Source: Mermis nigrescens | Lineage: Eukaryota; Nematoda; Enoplea; Mermithida; Mermithidae | NCBI GenBank assembly: GCA_036768485.1 | Contig: JAVLUZ010000340.1 | Location: 6,535,637-6,599,636, forward strand | DNA length: 64,000 nt | Direction of reading: 5' to 3' | Shown: piece after piece, positions 46,616 to 59,500 of the stretch | Numbering within the stretch: the stretch's first letter is position 1 | Layout of the letters: each line of letters opens with the position of its first letter | Program-made: the position numbers and the translations under genes | The notes under the pieces: generated by a model | The model's input: only the letters and a program-made list of their open reading frames with translations | Database searches by the model: none | What the model was told of the DNA's origin: nothing

Positions 46616-48840
46616 TAGACATATTCACCATACTTGATTCATTTCACTTTCTTTTTTGATACGCACTACTTTCTTATTTGTCACAAAAACATACGTACCT
46701 TTTTCTAATTTGTCAAAAAATAAGTCAAGCCACGGGATAAAGTCATATTTTATGTAAGCGGAAACTGACGCGAATTTCAGCCAAAATGTCAATAATAGGC
46801 CTTCATTGGTGCATCTTGCGCCACCAATATTTCGTTGGCCACGATGACAAAAAATGAAAAATGACCCTCGTTTTCTGCCCTTTCTAGTACTTCTTTGATC
46901 AAACGTCATTTTTGTTCATTCTGATCATTTCATGGTCATTAAGCAGCTTATTTATTATTACTTTTCCAGTAGGCAAACTAACCCGACATATAATAAAACT
47001 ACTGTTTTATTATAATCGTGTACGTACCGCACCAGCGAAACTGTACGCTGTCCACAGTTTTGGGGAACTGTGCACGTATTACACTAATACCCAAAAGGTT
47101 TAGAATTCATATGAGATAAATGCTGATTTTGCGTCGAAAATTTAAGTGATGATGTTACTGATACATTTATACGCTGAAATAGTCCAAGAATGCGTGATGC
47201 TAGTTGAGCTGGCTTTTCTGAGTTCAAATCTTTCGGCGTATACAAGTTCATAGAAATTTCAAATTTACGATGTTTTCAAACGATTTTTTGGTGAACCTGG
47301 CCTTTGTTGCTATTCAACCCTTTAATAATGTGATATTTTTAATCGTCGATTATTTATTAAAAAAGAATACCTACCATTTTCTTGCAAAATAGAGTATCGA
47401 TTTTACTTTCATTCGGGCTCAGAAAGGTTATTAAGCAGATTCCACATGAACTTCGCTATTCACAATAAACGTCTTTACAATATATAAGAAATTCTTAAAA
47501 TATTGAGACGTTTAAGAGAAATTCGAAAACATATTTCAGTAATTTTTTGATCGAGCACACGCGAGCGCAATTTATCATTGCATGTACGTCTGTGTTTTCG
47601 CATTCACAGCCGCTGTTTGGTCTTTCTTTATGAATTTTAGACAAAATTTATTTATTCGCATGCGTTGAAAAAATCTACTTTACTGCATATCGATACCTGT
47701 TTTTTGCATTCATACGACTTAATTTTGTAAAGTTTAATATATATTGAAAAAAAGCGTAAAAATAAAATATGCATCAAAATCAAAATGTTTGGTAAAATGT
47801 CGGGCCCCTGGCTACGCCCATACTCAGTCAAAATTTCGGGAATCTTCATTCGGGCTACTTTTGAACATTCATTTGTGCGAAAATCAGTCTAGGTAAAATA
47901 AGACAATGAAAAACACTGTTAAAAATCCTATCTATCGCAGAGCAGACGATTTTTCGGAACTTTTTCTAATTATTTTGAATACGGCTGGAATACTAATGTT
48001 AGCTACAAAAATCCTGGATCTACCACTGCTCGGCCAGTATAATAATAATGAACAGCCTGGGCAGAATTACGATTTCTTTCAGACTAAATTTAATCAAAAA
48101 GTGCAAACATTGCATACATTCAGGCATAATCTCCTTCCGAAATAAACGACAATTCAGTTGAGTTTACGGTTATTTGCCTCGATATTGTTTTGTGTATTTG
48201 AAAACTTTTTATACGTGCCGGAAGACGAGATTACGTTTAGCTTAACTGCTTGCCCACATTTTTTGCTGCACATAATAAGTATTCCCAATTCGTGACTTTG
48301 GGAAAATTGGCGATTGAAGAGGGTGCACGATTTCAATTAGTTTTAGCTTAAGTGGGTTGATATCCAAAGCCAACAGCTGGCTACGTTATAGACAAAAACG
48401 ACGACGTACTGGCTTAAGTAAAATGGATATTGCAGATGTTTGTTTATCGCTACGTGTATAGGATGATAGGCCGTTTATCCCACGGCATCCCTTATGCTGA
48501 AAAATGTGAAATCCAAGACATTGTTACATGTAACGAAACGCAATTTTGTTTTTGGATAGAGGTTCGACTAATTTCATTGAGGGCCTGAATATTTCGGTGA
48601 ATCGGTTGTGAATTGGCGCACTGCTTAACTGGTCATTTAACATTCGAATTTCTAAGCAGCGGTGGCCTCATCTTTTTAAGCTCTAAATTCATGAATTAGG
48701 TTATTAGCAATTTGCTTATGATTATTATTATTTATGGAAATTTTTTAGTTTTTTACTCTGTTTTTGAAAATATTTTGCGGAATAGAGGACTTTCTCCATA
48801 TTTTTCCTTCGAAGGCGAAGATTAATGGGAAGGCGAGTAA
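46616..48840. other. unassigned, with a hAT end fragment
   Basis: AATCCTGGATCTACCACTG at 48011-48029 is a right end of the CAGGGGCGGATTTAGG family without its left part. CCTGGCTACGCCCATA at 47807-47822 resembles the right end of the 9674-11073 element. No gene. Confidence 0.4.
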
Positions 48841-48849
48841 ACCGTTTGC

Positions 48850-49845
48850 GTAATCACTCTGGACGATTGTGTCCTGATTCTCCGACCGTCTCGATTCTCC
48901 GACCGTCTCGATTCTCCGACCGTCCCGATTCTCCGACTTTCCCGTTTCTCCGACTACACATTCAAACGAGTCAGGTGGTACTAAGCACACGTCAATCAAC
49001 CGCTGGACGATAGCATGAAGGTGGTACTTGATCTATCGATTGGGTTTAATGAGTAAATATGAGGATTGAAATTGTGTAGGTTGTAGGGTTTATTCAATAT
49101 ACAAATCATTAGACTACCTGCTTATTTGTATACTTGAAGTATAAATGTTAGGATCTGTACTAAAGAATCTAGCATAATTTTTTAATCCCTATTGTTAAAA
49201 AATCAAAAACTATGCCAAATGAATACGCACTCAAAACCTAACTGAAATTTTCTCCTTCTGTGTAAGTAGCTCAAGCTCTTGGTAACCTACTCAAATTTAA
49301 ATTGGGCACATAATCGTATTTACGTCAAGAAACCGATGCCAAAAATGTTTTAATGTGATATCTAATTTTTATTTTCTATTTTTGTAAGTAGTCGGAGCAG
49401 AGTTTCTTCGTACTTTTTACATTGGTCAAGTGAACACATACCTATATCATACATCTGTGTTTGTATGTGCATACGTGCTGTGCAGTCTGAATGCATCTCC
49501 AAAAATTCACTTGTTTCTCACGCTCGTCGACCTTTATCATGGACGAAAAATCGAGACGGTCGGAGAATCGGGACGGACGGAGAAACGGGATGGTCGGAGA
49601 ATCGGAAATTTTAAAGGTTGAAAAATAGCATTTATAGATTTGGTCAGAGAATCGGGACAGTCGGAGAATCTGAATAGTCGGAGAGTTGGGACGGTCGGAG
49701 GAACGGGAAATTCTGGGAATCTAAAAATAACCTGGTTTGTCATTAGATAGAGAATCGGGATGGTAGGAGAATCGAGAAAATCTGAGAATCGGGACGGTCG
49801 GAGAATCGGGACGGTCGGAGAAACGGGGCAGAGTGCTTTGGACAG
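48850..49845. mobile_element. inverted minisatellite pair (GTCGGAGAATCGGGACG)
   Basis: Units of about 17 bp, TCTCCGACCGTCTCGAT-type, occupy 48870-48955. Inverse units (GGTCGGAGAATCGGGACG) occupy 49550-49830. A CACTCTG at 48857-48863 and a CAGAGTG at 49829-49836 may be the termini. The layout repeats that of the GGGGCTGTTGGGA elements with an unrelated unit. A diverged relic is at 30990-31190. No duplication was found. Confidence 0.55.
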
Positions 49846-51480
49846 AGAGGTCAGCCGAAAAAATTCATATTCCAGCTTTATTGAGTTATAGGGGCATCAG
49901 AAAATGATGAAGAAGGAAATTTAAAACATCGAAAATTTTTTGCTTTATGTCAAACTTGGATATAAAAGATATATCGTATAAACTTTGCCTTCCAAAGAAC
50001 GGAAAACTGACATATTCGCCATTTTTAAGTCAAATCTAGGCTTCCAAGATAACAAATGCAATGTAAAATATGAAATCTGTCGCGAAGCACGGAAAATTCA
50101 GAGTTTAGTAGCTCAAAAGTTTACCTACTGAAAACTTGTCACGGCTACCTTACTTCAAGAAGTTTTAATTTTTATCTCTGGAGGACCTATTTGAAAAATC
50201 AAACAATTTTTTAATCCCTCGGCTGGTTGCGCCCATGCCTGCGTGTACGGCTAACGCGAGTCACTGTTCTGCATAAAATATTTTGAATTTTATAAGCTGG
50301 TCTTAAGCTTATGTAATAATGCGTAATTTTATTCTGCGGCACAGTATAACAAACTTTAGACAGCGCACGCACTCCTGTAACAAGTGATTTAGTCTGCAAT
50401 GATGTACAAAATGTACAAACATTCATTTTTCTTCAAGTGTTCCGCGAAGCAGTCATCAGAATTTTTGCTAAAATCACTATTGGAGTCAGTAACCTTATTC
50501 ATCGTTGATTTAAATTAAAACCAATGAGTTTCCATACAGTAATAGCGACTTAACTAAACGACCTAAGTTAACCTATACGTCACAATGTCCCATTTAAGCT
50601 TGGATCTCATGGTCACTGATCTGCAATTATGCAGTCTTGTACGTGCACTTCACTGCTTGATTATTGCTAATCTAAAATTGGAATTTGAAGATTATTTGCT
50701 GAGAAAAAACAAGTGAGAGTCAAACAAATCATCTACCGGAAAGTCGCTAATATACGTATACACATACATATGTGAATAAAGAGGTTCCACTTTTGCTGTG
50801 ATGATGCTCTTAGTCTACGAAGTCAATCGCACCGGCTTTTCGAAATAGTCTTAGAGGACATACGCAAGCACATTGACACGTCTAACTTGCAAACGAGCCC
50901 GAAAGCTTATCCAGCGAAGCCAACTTGATGATATACATAGTTGGGATGGGATTCCGTTATATCCTTGGTTTGGTCTCACTTTCTTCATTATATACGTAAC
51001 TCCTGTTAGCTTTCGAAAACGGTTCGGTTGCACGCATTTATAGGAATTGTTGCACTTCGAACATTTGCATATTTTTAGAATGCTAATCGTAGGCATTGTA
51101 CCGTTATCCGATAATAATCCAACTTTTTCCTATTCCTCAGACGCTTTTAGACTTGGCATGTGGCATGATTCTTAGCGTTAAAGCACCAAAACGGTAAGAT
51201 CGGCTGCGCTTCAATTTAACGGAGCATTATGTTCATTATTTTTTATATTCACGACTTTGCATGAGTAAAACGTATGATTCTGAAAAAAGTAAATAAGATT
51301 AGATTTTTTTCTATACCACAAATGATATTTCGACTGTGATTTTTAATTCAGCGTAGATGTAGGAAGTGGTTCAGTAAGTGTGCCCAATAAATAAGCAAAG
51401 CGGTTATCAAATATATACCTACCAAATCGCGAGTGGCACGCATTCCGAATTTCCATATTCGTATTCGTCAGCGTTTGCCG
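49846..51480. other. unassigned AT-rich sequence
   Basis: No supported gene or element end. Confidence 0.4.
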
Positions 51481-51489
51481 AATTGTGCG

Positions 51490-51845
51490 GTCAAGAATGA
51501 AAAAGTCCAGGCATGGCTTAAAATATGAGCAAGGCTTAAGTGTGGTTTAAGCCACAATTTTTATGTTTTACCACTCTTCTTTAGTGTTGAGAAATTGAAC
51601 CAGACTTCGGCCTGGCTTAAGTCTGGATCAATAGTCACGACTTTTATCAGGTTTCAATAAAAATGTTTAATTCACGCTTACCGATCCAGGCTTAAGCCTG
51701 GCTTAAACCTAAGAAGTCGGCGTGATTCCGGGTTGTGGTTTAAGCGAGGCTTGAACTGTACTTTATTGAAACCGATAAGCCGAGCCTAAGCTACGCTTAA
51801 CGTTTAGCCAGGGTTAAACCTGCATGTTGAAACCGGGCTCTGGCT
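51490..51845. repeat. GGCTTAAGCC-rich repeat
   Basis: Many copies of CAGGCTTAAGCCTGG-like palindromes cluster near both ends of this stretch, with TTTCAATAAAAATGTTTAA inside and GTTGAAACCGGGCTC at the right. It is probably a foldback-type non-autonomous element; a related block lies at 52905-53105. Confidence 0.5.
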
Positions 51846-53279
51846 TCTAGCTAAATCAAAAAGGTAGTAAGCAGCTGTAATGTCTCATGTAACCGTGGAT
51901 TTACGATTCATATTGATTGGTGTTTTTCAATTCTACCTAATTGATTGCTAACTTCTGTGAGACGTAATTATGTAATCTGCTCATTAGTTTATCGAAAATC
52001 GTTTTCCATCAGCTCTGATCTAAGTTGAGATTAAGCAAGTAAAAGACAAATAAGGGCACTTACTTCCCTATTTCGTCGTACCAACTAACAAGAAATAAGT
52101 ATCAGAATTATACATAATAGCGTTAGTGAGTGTTACAGTATTCGATGGATCATTTCCTGTATAACTAACTCATCAAGGTCGTGAAATTTGAGGCATTTGA
52201 TCAATGTATTTATTATACTTAATGTCAATGGTTCCAGCCACAAAAAGTTGCTTCTGAACGAATTTTTCTGTGACTTTTCCCGTCTAGCTGCCGGATTCGT
52301 TTTCTGCATTCCGTCGTACAAATCCTATTAGCAGCTTGTTTAGGGTTGACTCACAATTCGAACCTCACTTACCCTTAATAACTACGACCTCGGGTCACCA
52401 GCAAAGTGGACTGAACGCTAGATCTCACCTGGCTTTTAAAGGGCTCAAAGGGCATGGGTTCCAGACATGAACGTGGGAAAGGTTATAGGCATAGATGCAT
52501 AGCTGGCCGATCTGGGGGTCAGCCATTCCGGAGGTGGTCAGGGTCTAGACTTCCTAAACCCTTCCAACGCGCATGTCTGGTTGTAGATCTAGCTAGACAG
52601 CCCAGAAGAACAAAGGGCAAAATTGGCTATGAAAAATAAGGCTAAATTGAGAGTCGAAAAATTTTTTATTTCAGCTTGAAATCGACCACAAAAGTTAAAT
52701 AATTGTAATTTGCGCAATTTTTACGTTCACACCCATTTTCAAGACCATTCTAGCTCAAAACCCTTTTGTCGGATCACAAACAGGTCATGCTGTGCATCAA
52801 TGATGAGCTCCGAATCCCACCAAGTTTTTCAAGCGACTTTCTCTAATCAAGATTGATACTTTATCAGCAGGTCAATCCAAGTCCTAAATCCGGTTACTAT
52901 ATACTCAGGCTCAAGCCAGGCTTTAAATCTGACTACAATGTCAAAAGATGCACGGTCAGGTTTGCGCCTATCTCAAGCCGGTATCTATGCGCAGGTTGAA
53001 GCCAGGCTTACAAATCTAACGACAGTGTTGAAACATGCAGAAGCGAAATTAAAGACTGCTTATGTTTATCATGCATATGTTTAAGCCTGGCTTAAGCCAG
53101 GGAATATCGGATTCTAGTATTTTACATTCTGTTACCTTAGCTGACCTTTTGTTATTTACAGCTCTAGAATGGAATTGTCAAAAATTCGACTTTAATCAAT
53201 GGAATTAATGTAGATGACTATCGATAGAGAATATTTTCTTTACGGATAAAGGGCGTTTCACTTCATTTCCTCTTAAAAT
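51846..53279. other. receptor upstream region with dispersed repeats
   Basis: 52490-52770 carries a copy of the CATGGCCGATC...CGCATGTCTGG family and 52905-53105 a GGCTTAAGCC-rich block, ending about 175 bp before the receptor ATG. I see no clear TATA box or upstream exon. Confidence 0.4.
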
Positions 53280-53570
53280 ATGGAAGGAGAATGTGAGATC
53301 GGTTGGACTTTGTTTTCACAAGACAATGTGACCGTCGAGACTTTAAAACGATTTGAAACTTTTCGCGCATCATATCAACCCTATCACGGTTACATTTGTC
53401 TGAACATTTGCGTGCTTGGTGTAATCACCAATGTGATCAACATTATTGTATTGACCAAACCTCGAATGCGATCTTCCATCAATATTATGCTTACTGCGAT
53501 TGCTGTTTGCGACATGGGCACCATGCTCTCCTACATGATTTACTTGCTGCATTTTGTCGTGCTTCTTCAA
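53280..53570 (+). CDS. receptor exon 1
   Basis: 291 bases from ATG (context AAAATATGG) to CTTCTTCAA, followed by the donor GTAATT; phase 0. It encodes the N-terminus with one NVT glycosylation site near residue 16, and helices 1 and 2. The 360-bp intron that follows has no recognised repeat. Confidence 0.8.
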
Positions 53571-56500
53571 GTAATTATTTCTTCATTGTTATAATTATAA
53601 CGATTAGTATTACTATATTTTTATCATTAAATGTTGAAATTTATTCCCTTAATTTTAATAAGTGCGACGAAGAGCGAGCAGTTGCAGAATCGTTAAGTTT
53701 ATGAGCTTTTTTCGGATTCTTAAAGTTTGCTCATGGAAAATTGGTACGGTTTGTTTGGTTTTTCCTGTTAGAATTATGCGCCGTTTAGGATGACTATTGC
53801 TACCATTTTCTGCTCTGTATTTTAAAAATCAAGTCCTTCAAGTTAAACACAATACAAAACTTATTATTTTAATTCAGTGAAATAAAAGGGTCGGAAAAGC
53901 TAATTTGCCTAATTTACTGTATTTATTAAGGAATGCGATCCGTCTAGCTATAGTTATAGCTGGATGAATTGGTTGATTGTGCACATGCTACTGAGCATAG
54001 TATTGCACACGAGCAGTCTTTGGCTGTCCGTGCTCATGGCCTTTGTGCGCACTTGGACCCTGCGTAAAAACCGCGCCACTGGTACGGCATGGCTGCGCAC
54101 TGACCACATTTGGAAACTGAGCGCCGCTGTCTACGCCATTGTTTTCTTATTCAGTATACCAAATTTAATTGGCCAAAATGTGATTGAGGCTACCAAAAAT
54201 TTTAATGATACTTGCGTTGATCAGATTGCCGACGGATTCGAATACTACATGATCGGTAAGTTCCCTTATTTGAAAGAGAACAGACATGCCCGTGACTAGA
54301 GGAAGCTCAGCGGTTTAGCACCCCAGGGGCCGGTTTCTGAACGAGGGCGCTAATATAGCCCTGGGGCTAAGTCAGGAGATATGAGGCTAACTATCTTAGC
54401 CCCAGTTTCTGAATGAATGGGCTATCTAGCTCGGGGATAAGTGTCAAAAGTTAGCCCTTTTTTAGCCCCTAGGCTAAATGTCTGTTGATTTTTAGCTCGT
54501 GTTTCTCAATGGAAGGCTAACTGTTCGGGCTAAATATTAAAAGTTAGCCCTTAAATCAGGCCCTGGTGTTGACTAGGGCTATCTTACTTATTGTGCGCTA
54601 TTTATCTTATATTAGAGGTATTACAAGGTGGTTCTCGACTTTGTTTATCAATGCGCTTTACCACAATTCCGAAGTTTATGAAGAATTTTTAGATACGAAT
54701 TTAAAATTCGGAAAATACATCCAATGAGACTTGTGAATATCATAATTTTCTCACTCGTATCGGTACGCAATGTATTAAGCTGACTATCTCCGTCACACTC
54801 AAATCATATTGGACTGGAAGTTCATTTTTGCTATTGCCAAATGTCTTAAGACACAAAAGGAAAGAACAATGTCGAGAATTATTACAAAAAGAGGTGGTAT
54901 TCAAAAAAATATGGCAGATAGCTAATTTCTGTGTTAAGCTGCTGAGGCTCCATAGACCGTAAACGCAATGCGTTCTAGCATTTCAGTAGAAAGAGCAAAA
55001 TCTATGCGTTTTATTAAACCTCGTCTCTTACCGTTATGCTTTTCAATCAAAGAGAAGTTAGCCCAAGGCTAACTTTTTTAGCCCTGGGGCTAGCTAGCCC
55101 AGGCTAATCTTCATTGCAGGAGCGGCTAAGTCAGCTCCAAGGCTAATTTAGCCCCGGGGCTAGCTAGTTCCTAGGCTGAACTTGGCCCCTTAATATTTAC
55201 CGCCTTCATTCAGAAACCGGCCCCAGAATTAATAATAAGAATTTTTGGGGAATTAAGCGCAATGAATTCCAGAACCGAATGAAATTAAATAATTTTTTTA
55301 ATGCCTGAAATTGACTAGAAATTGTAAATTAAAGTAGTTCCTACTCTTTGTCAGCACTTAGATGAGTTTTTGAGGCTCTTTTGCTCATAAAACTCACCCC
55401 AAACCCCTGATCGGCTGATTCCCCGGATTGACCATGCTGGTCGTCGACGTTTGCAAACGATCGAGTAAATACGTGCTTAGAGATGCGTAACATAAAGTCT
55501 AGAGACGTACCAATCTACCTATGTTATGAAAATTACCGTACCTAGGGCTGGCACGTTTCGCATTTATCGTCTTTACTAAATAATTTTGATTGGCCATGCA
55601 GTCATAGGTAGCTGTAGGCTTTTAATTTAATAATGCAGAGCTCGTTAATACCTTTCCAAAAATGTATCGCACATGGAGGGCCAAAAACGACTATCGACTT
55701 AAGAATTTTTTCGCCCCAGAGGCCGGTTTCTGAATGAAGGGGCTAAGTATTTAGAAGCTAACTTAAGTCCAGGGGACAGCTAGTCCCGGGGCTAAGTTAG
55801 CCCTGAGGCTAACTTAGCCCCCGTTCCTGAATAAAAGTTAGCCATGGGGCTAGCTAGCCCCAGGGCAGAAACTTAGCCCCAGGGCTAACTTTGATTCGAG
55901 TGAAAAATATACATATGTGACTGTAAGAAACGAGGTTTATAAAATGCATAGGTTTTGTGCTTTTTCTCACTTAAATTGATAGGACGCGTCACTCTTTTTG
56001 TTTTCTAAAACATTAACTGATTTTGAAATGGCTTTTACGGAACCTAAGCAGCTAACACAGAAGTTAGCGATGTACCATATTTTTTAAAACATCCTTTCTG
56101 TAATAATTCTCGATGTTCCCTTCCCTTATCTATCTTAAGACATTTGGCAATAGTAAAAATGAACTTCCATCCAATAAAAATTCAGTGTGATGGAAACGGT
56201 CAGTTTTGTTCAGGGAAGCCCATACCCATGAGGAAAATTATTCTGGAATGGCAAATTGTCACTAATCTCACTGAACGTATTTTTACCCAATCCAAAATTC
56301 GGAACTGAAATTTCCTTATAAACATCGAAATTGTGGTAAAGCGCATTGATAAACGAAGCCAGGAACCAACTCGTAACAAGTATTAGAGAAATACCACACA
56401 ATAAGTAGAATAGCTTTAGTCAACATCAGGGTCTGATTTGAGGGGGCTAACTTTTACTATTTAGCCTCAAAAAAGTTAGCCCTCTCACTGAGAAACACGG

Positions 56501-59500
56501 GGTAAAAATTGACAGAATTTAGCCCTGGGGCTAACTAGATAAGGGATAACTTTTGGTACTTAGCCCCGATCTAGCTATCCCCTTCATTCAGAAACAGGAG
56601 CTAAAATAGTTAGCCCAATACCTTATGGCTTAGCCCTAGAGCTATCTTAGCCCTTTCATTCAGAAACAGTGTTGCCAACCCAAATTTTCAAAAACCTCAA
56701 ATCACTGGCCAGAAAACCTCAAACATTAGGGTAAAACCTCAAAATTTATAAATGAATTCTATCCAGTGTACAATAAGGTTTATAGGCTTTGTAGCTATTT
56801 TCATTTAAGCTTAGCCCAAATTTATGTGGTTCTGGTTAAATGGATCTAATTTTATAGCTTTTACTCATTTCAGGGTGGCCACTGGCCACTGGTTTCCTAA
56901 AAAATTCCCGGGGTTCTCGGGTGATTTATGGACAATTTCCCGGTTTTAAATCATGCTTTAAACGCACATGATACACGCAGAAGTGTCATGATAAGAACAT
57001 GAAAAAGGGTAAGGTACAAGCAGTTTTTAATCAAACAAATGCAAATACTACACGAAACGTTTTGGAACAATCATAATTTCTTTTTCAATGATGCTAATGA
57101 GTTGTCGATAGCAGTTCTCGCAGCCTATAATATAGTACAGTAGCGATTTTAGTGTGGTAAAACAGGGTTTTTGATCTTTGGTAGTGTATTTCAGCTAATT
57201 TCTGGGTTTCTCACGCCATAAATTACTAAGAATTGACTGAAAACGGCGCAAGGCGCCGAAAAATTTGGCATTTTTCCATTCTAAATGCAAATTCTGCCAT
57301 TTTAAAGATATTTACAACCAGTGGCGAATCTAGGATTTTCCTAAGAGGGGGCGGTATCTCAGCTTTTCCAAAAAAGTCAGAAATAGATCAAAAAATTTGT
57401 CCTTAACGCGCGAAATAGCGGTTTTTTCGCTGTTTTGCATTGTATACTTTTACATAAAATCACTTGACGCAATATTTTTTTCAAAAAATTTTAAAATGTT
57501 AGACAATTTTATGCGAAAAAATCATTAAATTTCTATGACTTTAACAAAAATCTGGCGCGAAGTGCCGAAACATTTGTGAAATTAAGGCGGATAGACGTCT
57601 AGAAGCATGATTTACTGCTTGATTTCCTGTATTTATAGCATTTGATGCAAAACATCGGAATTTTTGATTGAAAATAGAAGAAAACTATGCAAAAATGGCT
57701 GTTAAAATTGTTTTGAAACCTGAACAGAAAATGGCTTCAAGGCAGTGTTTTTTTTTGTACAAGGTCCGTTTGTACATATATAAAGATGGTCCCTAAAAGT
57801 CTTTGTACATTTTGTACACACAAATTTTTGGGTACTATGATATAGTACGGTAGCGACTTTAGTGTCGTAAAAACAGAATTGTTCGACCTTTCGTAGTGTA
57901 TTTTGGCTAATTCTCGTTTTTATGAGGGCAAAAATTATCAAGAATCGTCTTAAAACTGCGCGGAGCGCCGAAAAATTTGACGTTTCCTTTCGAAATGCGA
58001 TTTCTGCTATTACAAAGATAAATAGGACACACAATTACTCAAAATTTATGCGAATTTCATACCTTTTTTGCAGATTTTGTCTTCTCGAAAATCTTTGTAC
58101 ATCTACAAAGACGGAAAAATTTGAGAAGTTATGGTCACTGATGGCCAAAAATCATTGCAAATTGCTTATCCATTCTTTATCTCGCCAAATATTTTTGGCC
58201 AATGGGGGTGTCAATATGACCACTAGAGCTGTGCAATTCGTAAATTTTGCTACCCAGATGCCTAAAACATGGTGAGAATCAAATAGACACCCTCGTAGGT
58301 AAAGGCCATTTTCTGCGTAAAACCTGTGCAGAACAGAAGAAATAGATGCAAAATACGCTTTAGGTTGTATAAAGACTAAAAATCGAGCGTTTAAACCGCG
58401 TGCTTGGGAATAAGTAGACTCTAATCATAATTTTTTAATTTTTTGCGATTTCGGCTAAAAAAAGCGAGGGGGAGTGAAGGAAAAAATCATTCTTATATTT
58501 CATTTCGGGGTCACGTGTTCCCCCTATCCCCCGGGATATGGGCCTGATTACTCCTGTTAGATTATTGGACAAACAGGTCTATACCTACCTAGTCAATACA
58601 AACAATCAAACAGATTTTACTCCAGTGAAAGGAATTTAGAGATTCTAAGCTGCGTACAATAAATGCTTTGAATGATTAGAAAATCGAAGATAAATTTGTT
58701 ATTCATAATTAATTATAATTACGTTTGGCACACCGTTCCATAGTCAGGTCAAGTGTTTTACCAAATGGGACAACGCAAAAAAGAAAATCATTCTACTTAT
58801 AGGCAGATGAAAGATGAAATTCACAAAACAGATTTATTTATTTATTTTTTTCAAATCAAGTTTTACATTGCGAACATGGGCCTGACTGAAACAAGAAGCG
58901 CAACACATGTTTAGTAGATATAGATATGCGACGTAGGTAGGTATGCGGAATCAGAACGCATGCGTGTATGAACATTATTCAATTGGAAATGAAAGCTAAT
59001 ATTGACGTTAAAACAATTGACCAAATCCTACTCTGTGCACCTGCACAAGCCACAAAGTAAGCAAAAAAGGTTAATTCGAACTTCTTCAGTTTGGGGTTAA
59101 TAATAAAAAATATTGTTGTTGTTGTGCTTTTCATACGTTTTATGTATGTGGTAGCACTCCTGCTTAGGTTATTACTCCCATTTTGGTTGATTATTAAGTA
59201 CTCCAGCTTACTTTGAGATTATAGGCGTTACCATGGAACTCACTAGCAGGTTTTAGGCAGTTCACTTCAGTGTCAGTTCCTCCAATTCAATCAATTGCGT
59301 CACGAGCAAAGCGACATTGAAATTAGCTACAGTAGTTAACACAATATTTTAACTGTAATCGATATCTAGCTCGCTTATTTTAGAAAACCTCAAATTTTCA
59401 CTAAAACCCAAAAAAACCTCAAAAATTTTCAAAAACCTCAACAAAAACCCCAAAAAATAAAAACCTCAAAAAAACCTTAAACGTAAAAAAAACCTCAAAA

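Noticed and set aside
47185..47245. Possible tRNA (box-A and box-B-like words)
   Set aside because: The box spacing is too short for a tRNA and no stems pair.
47906..48145. 80-codon plus-strand frame
   Set aside because: It runs through a hAT right-end fragment (AATCCTGGATCTACCACTG), so it is not a conserved gene.
52133..52321. Minus-strand frame with a stretch resembling an F-box (L..LIKCLKFHDLDELV)
   Set aside because: Only about 20 residues fit loosely. There is no convincing start, splice context or downstream repeat domain, so I did not annotate it.
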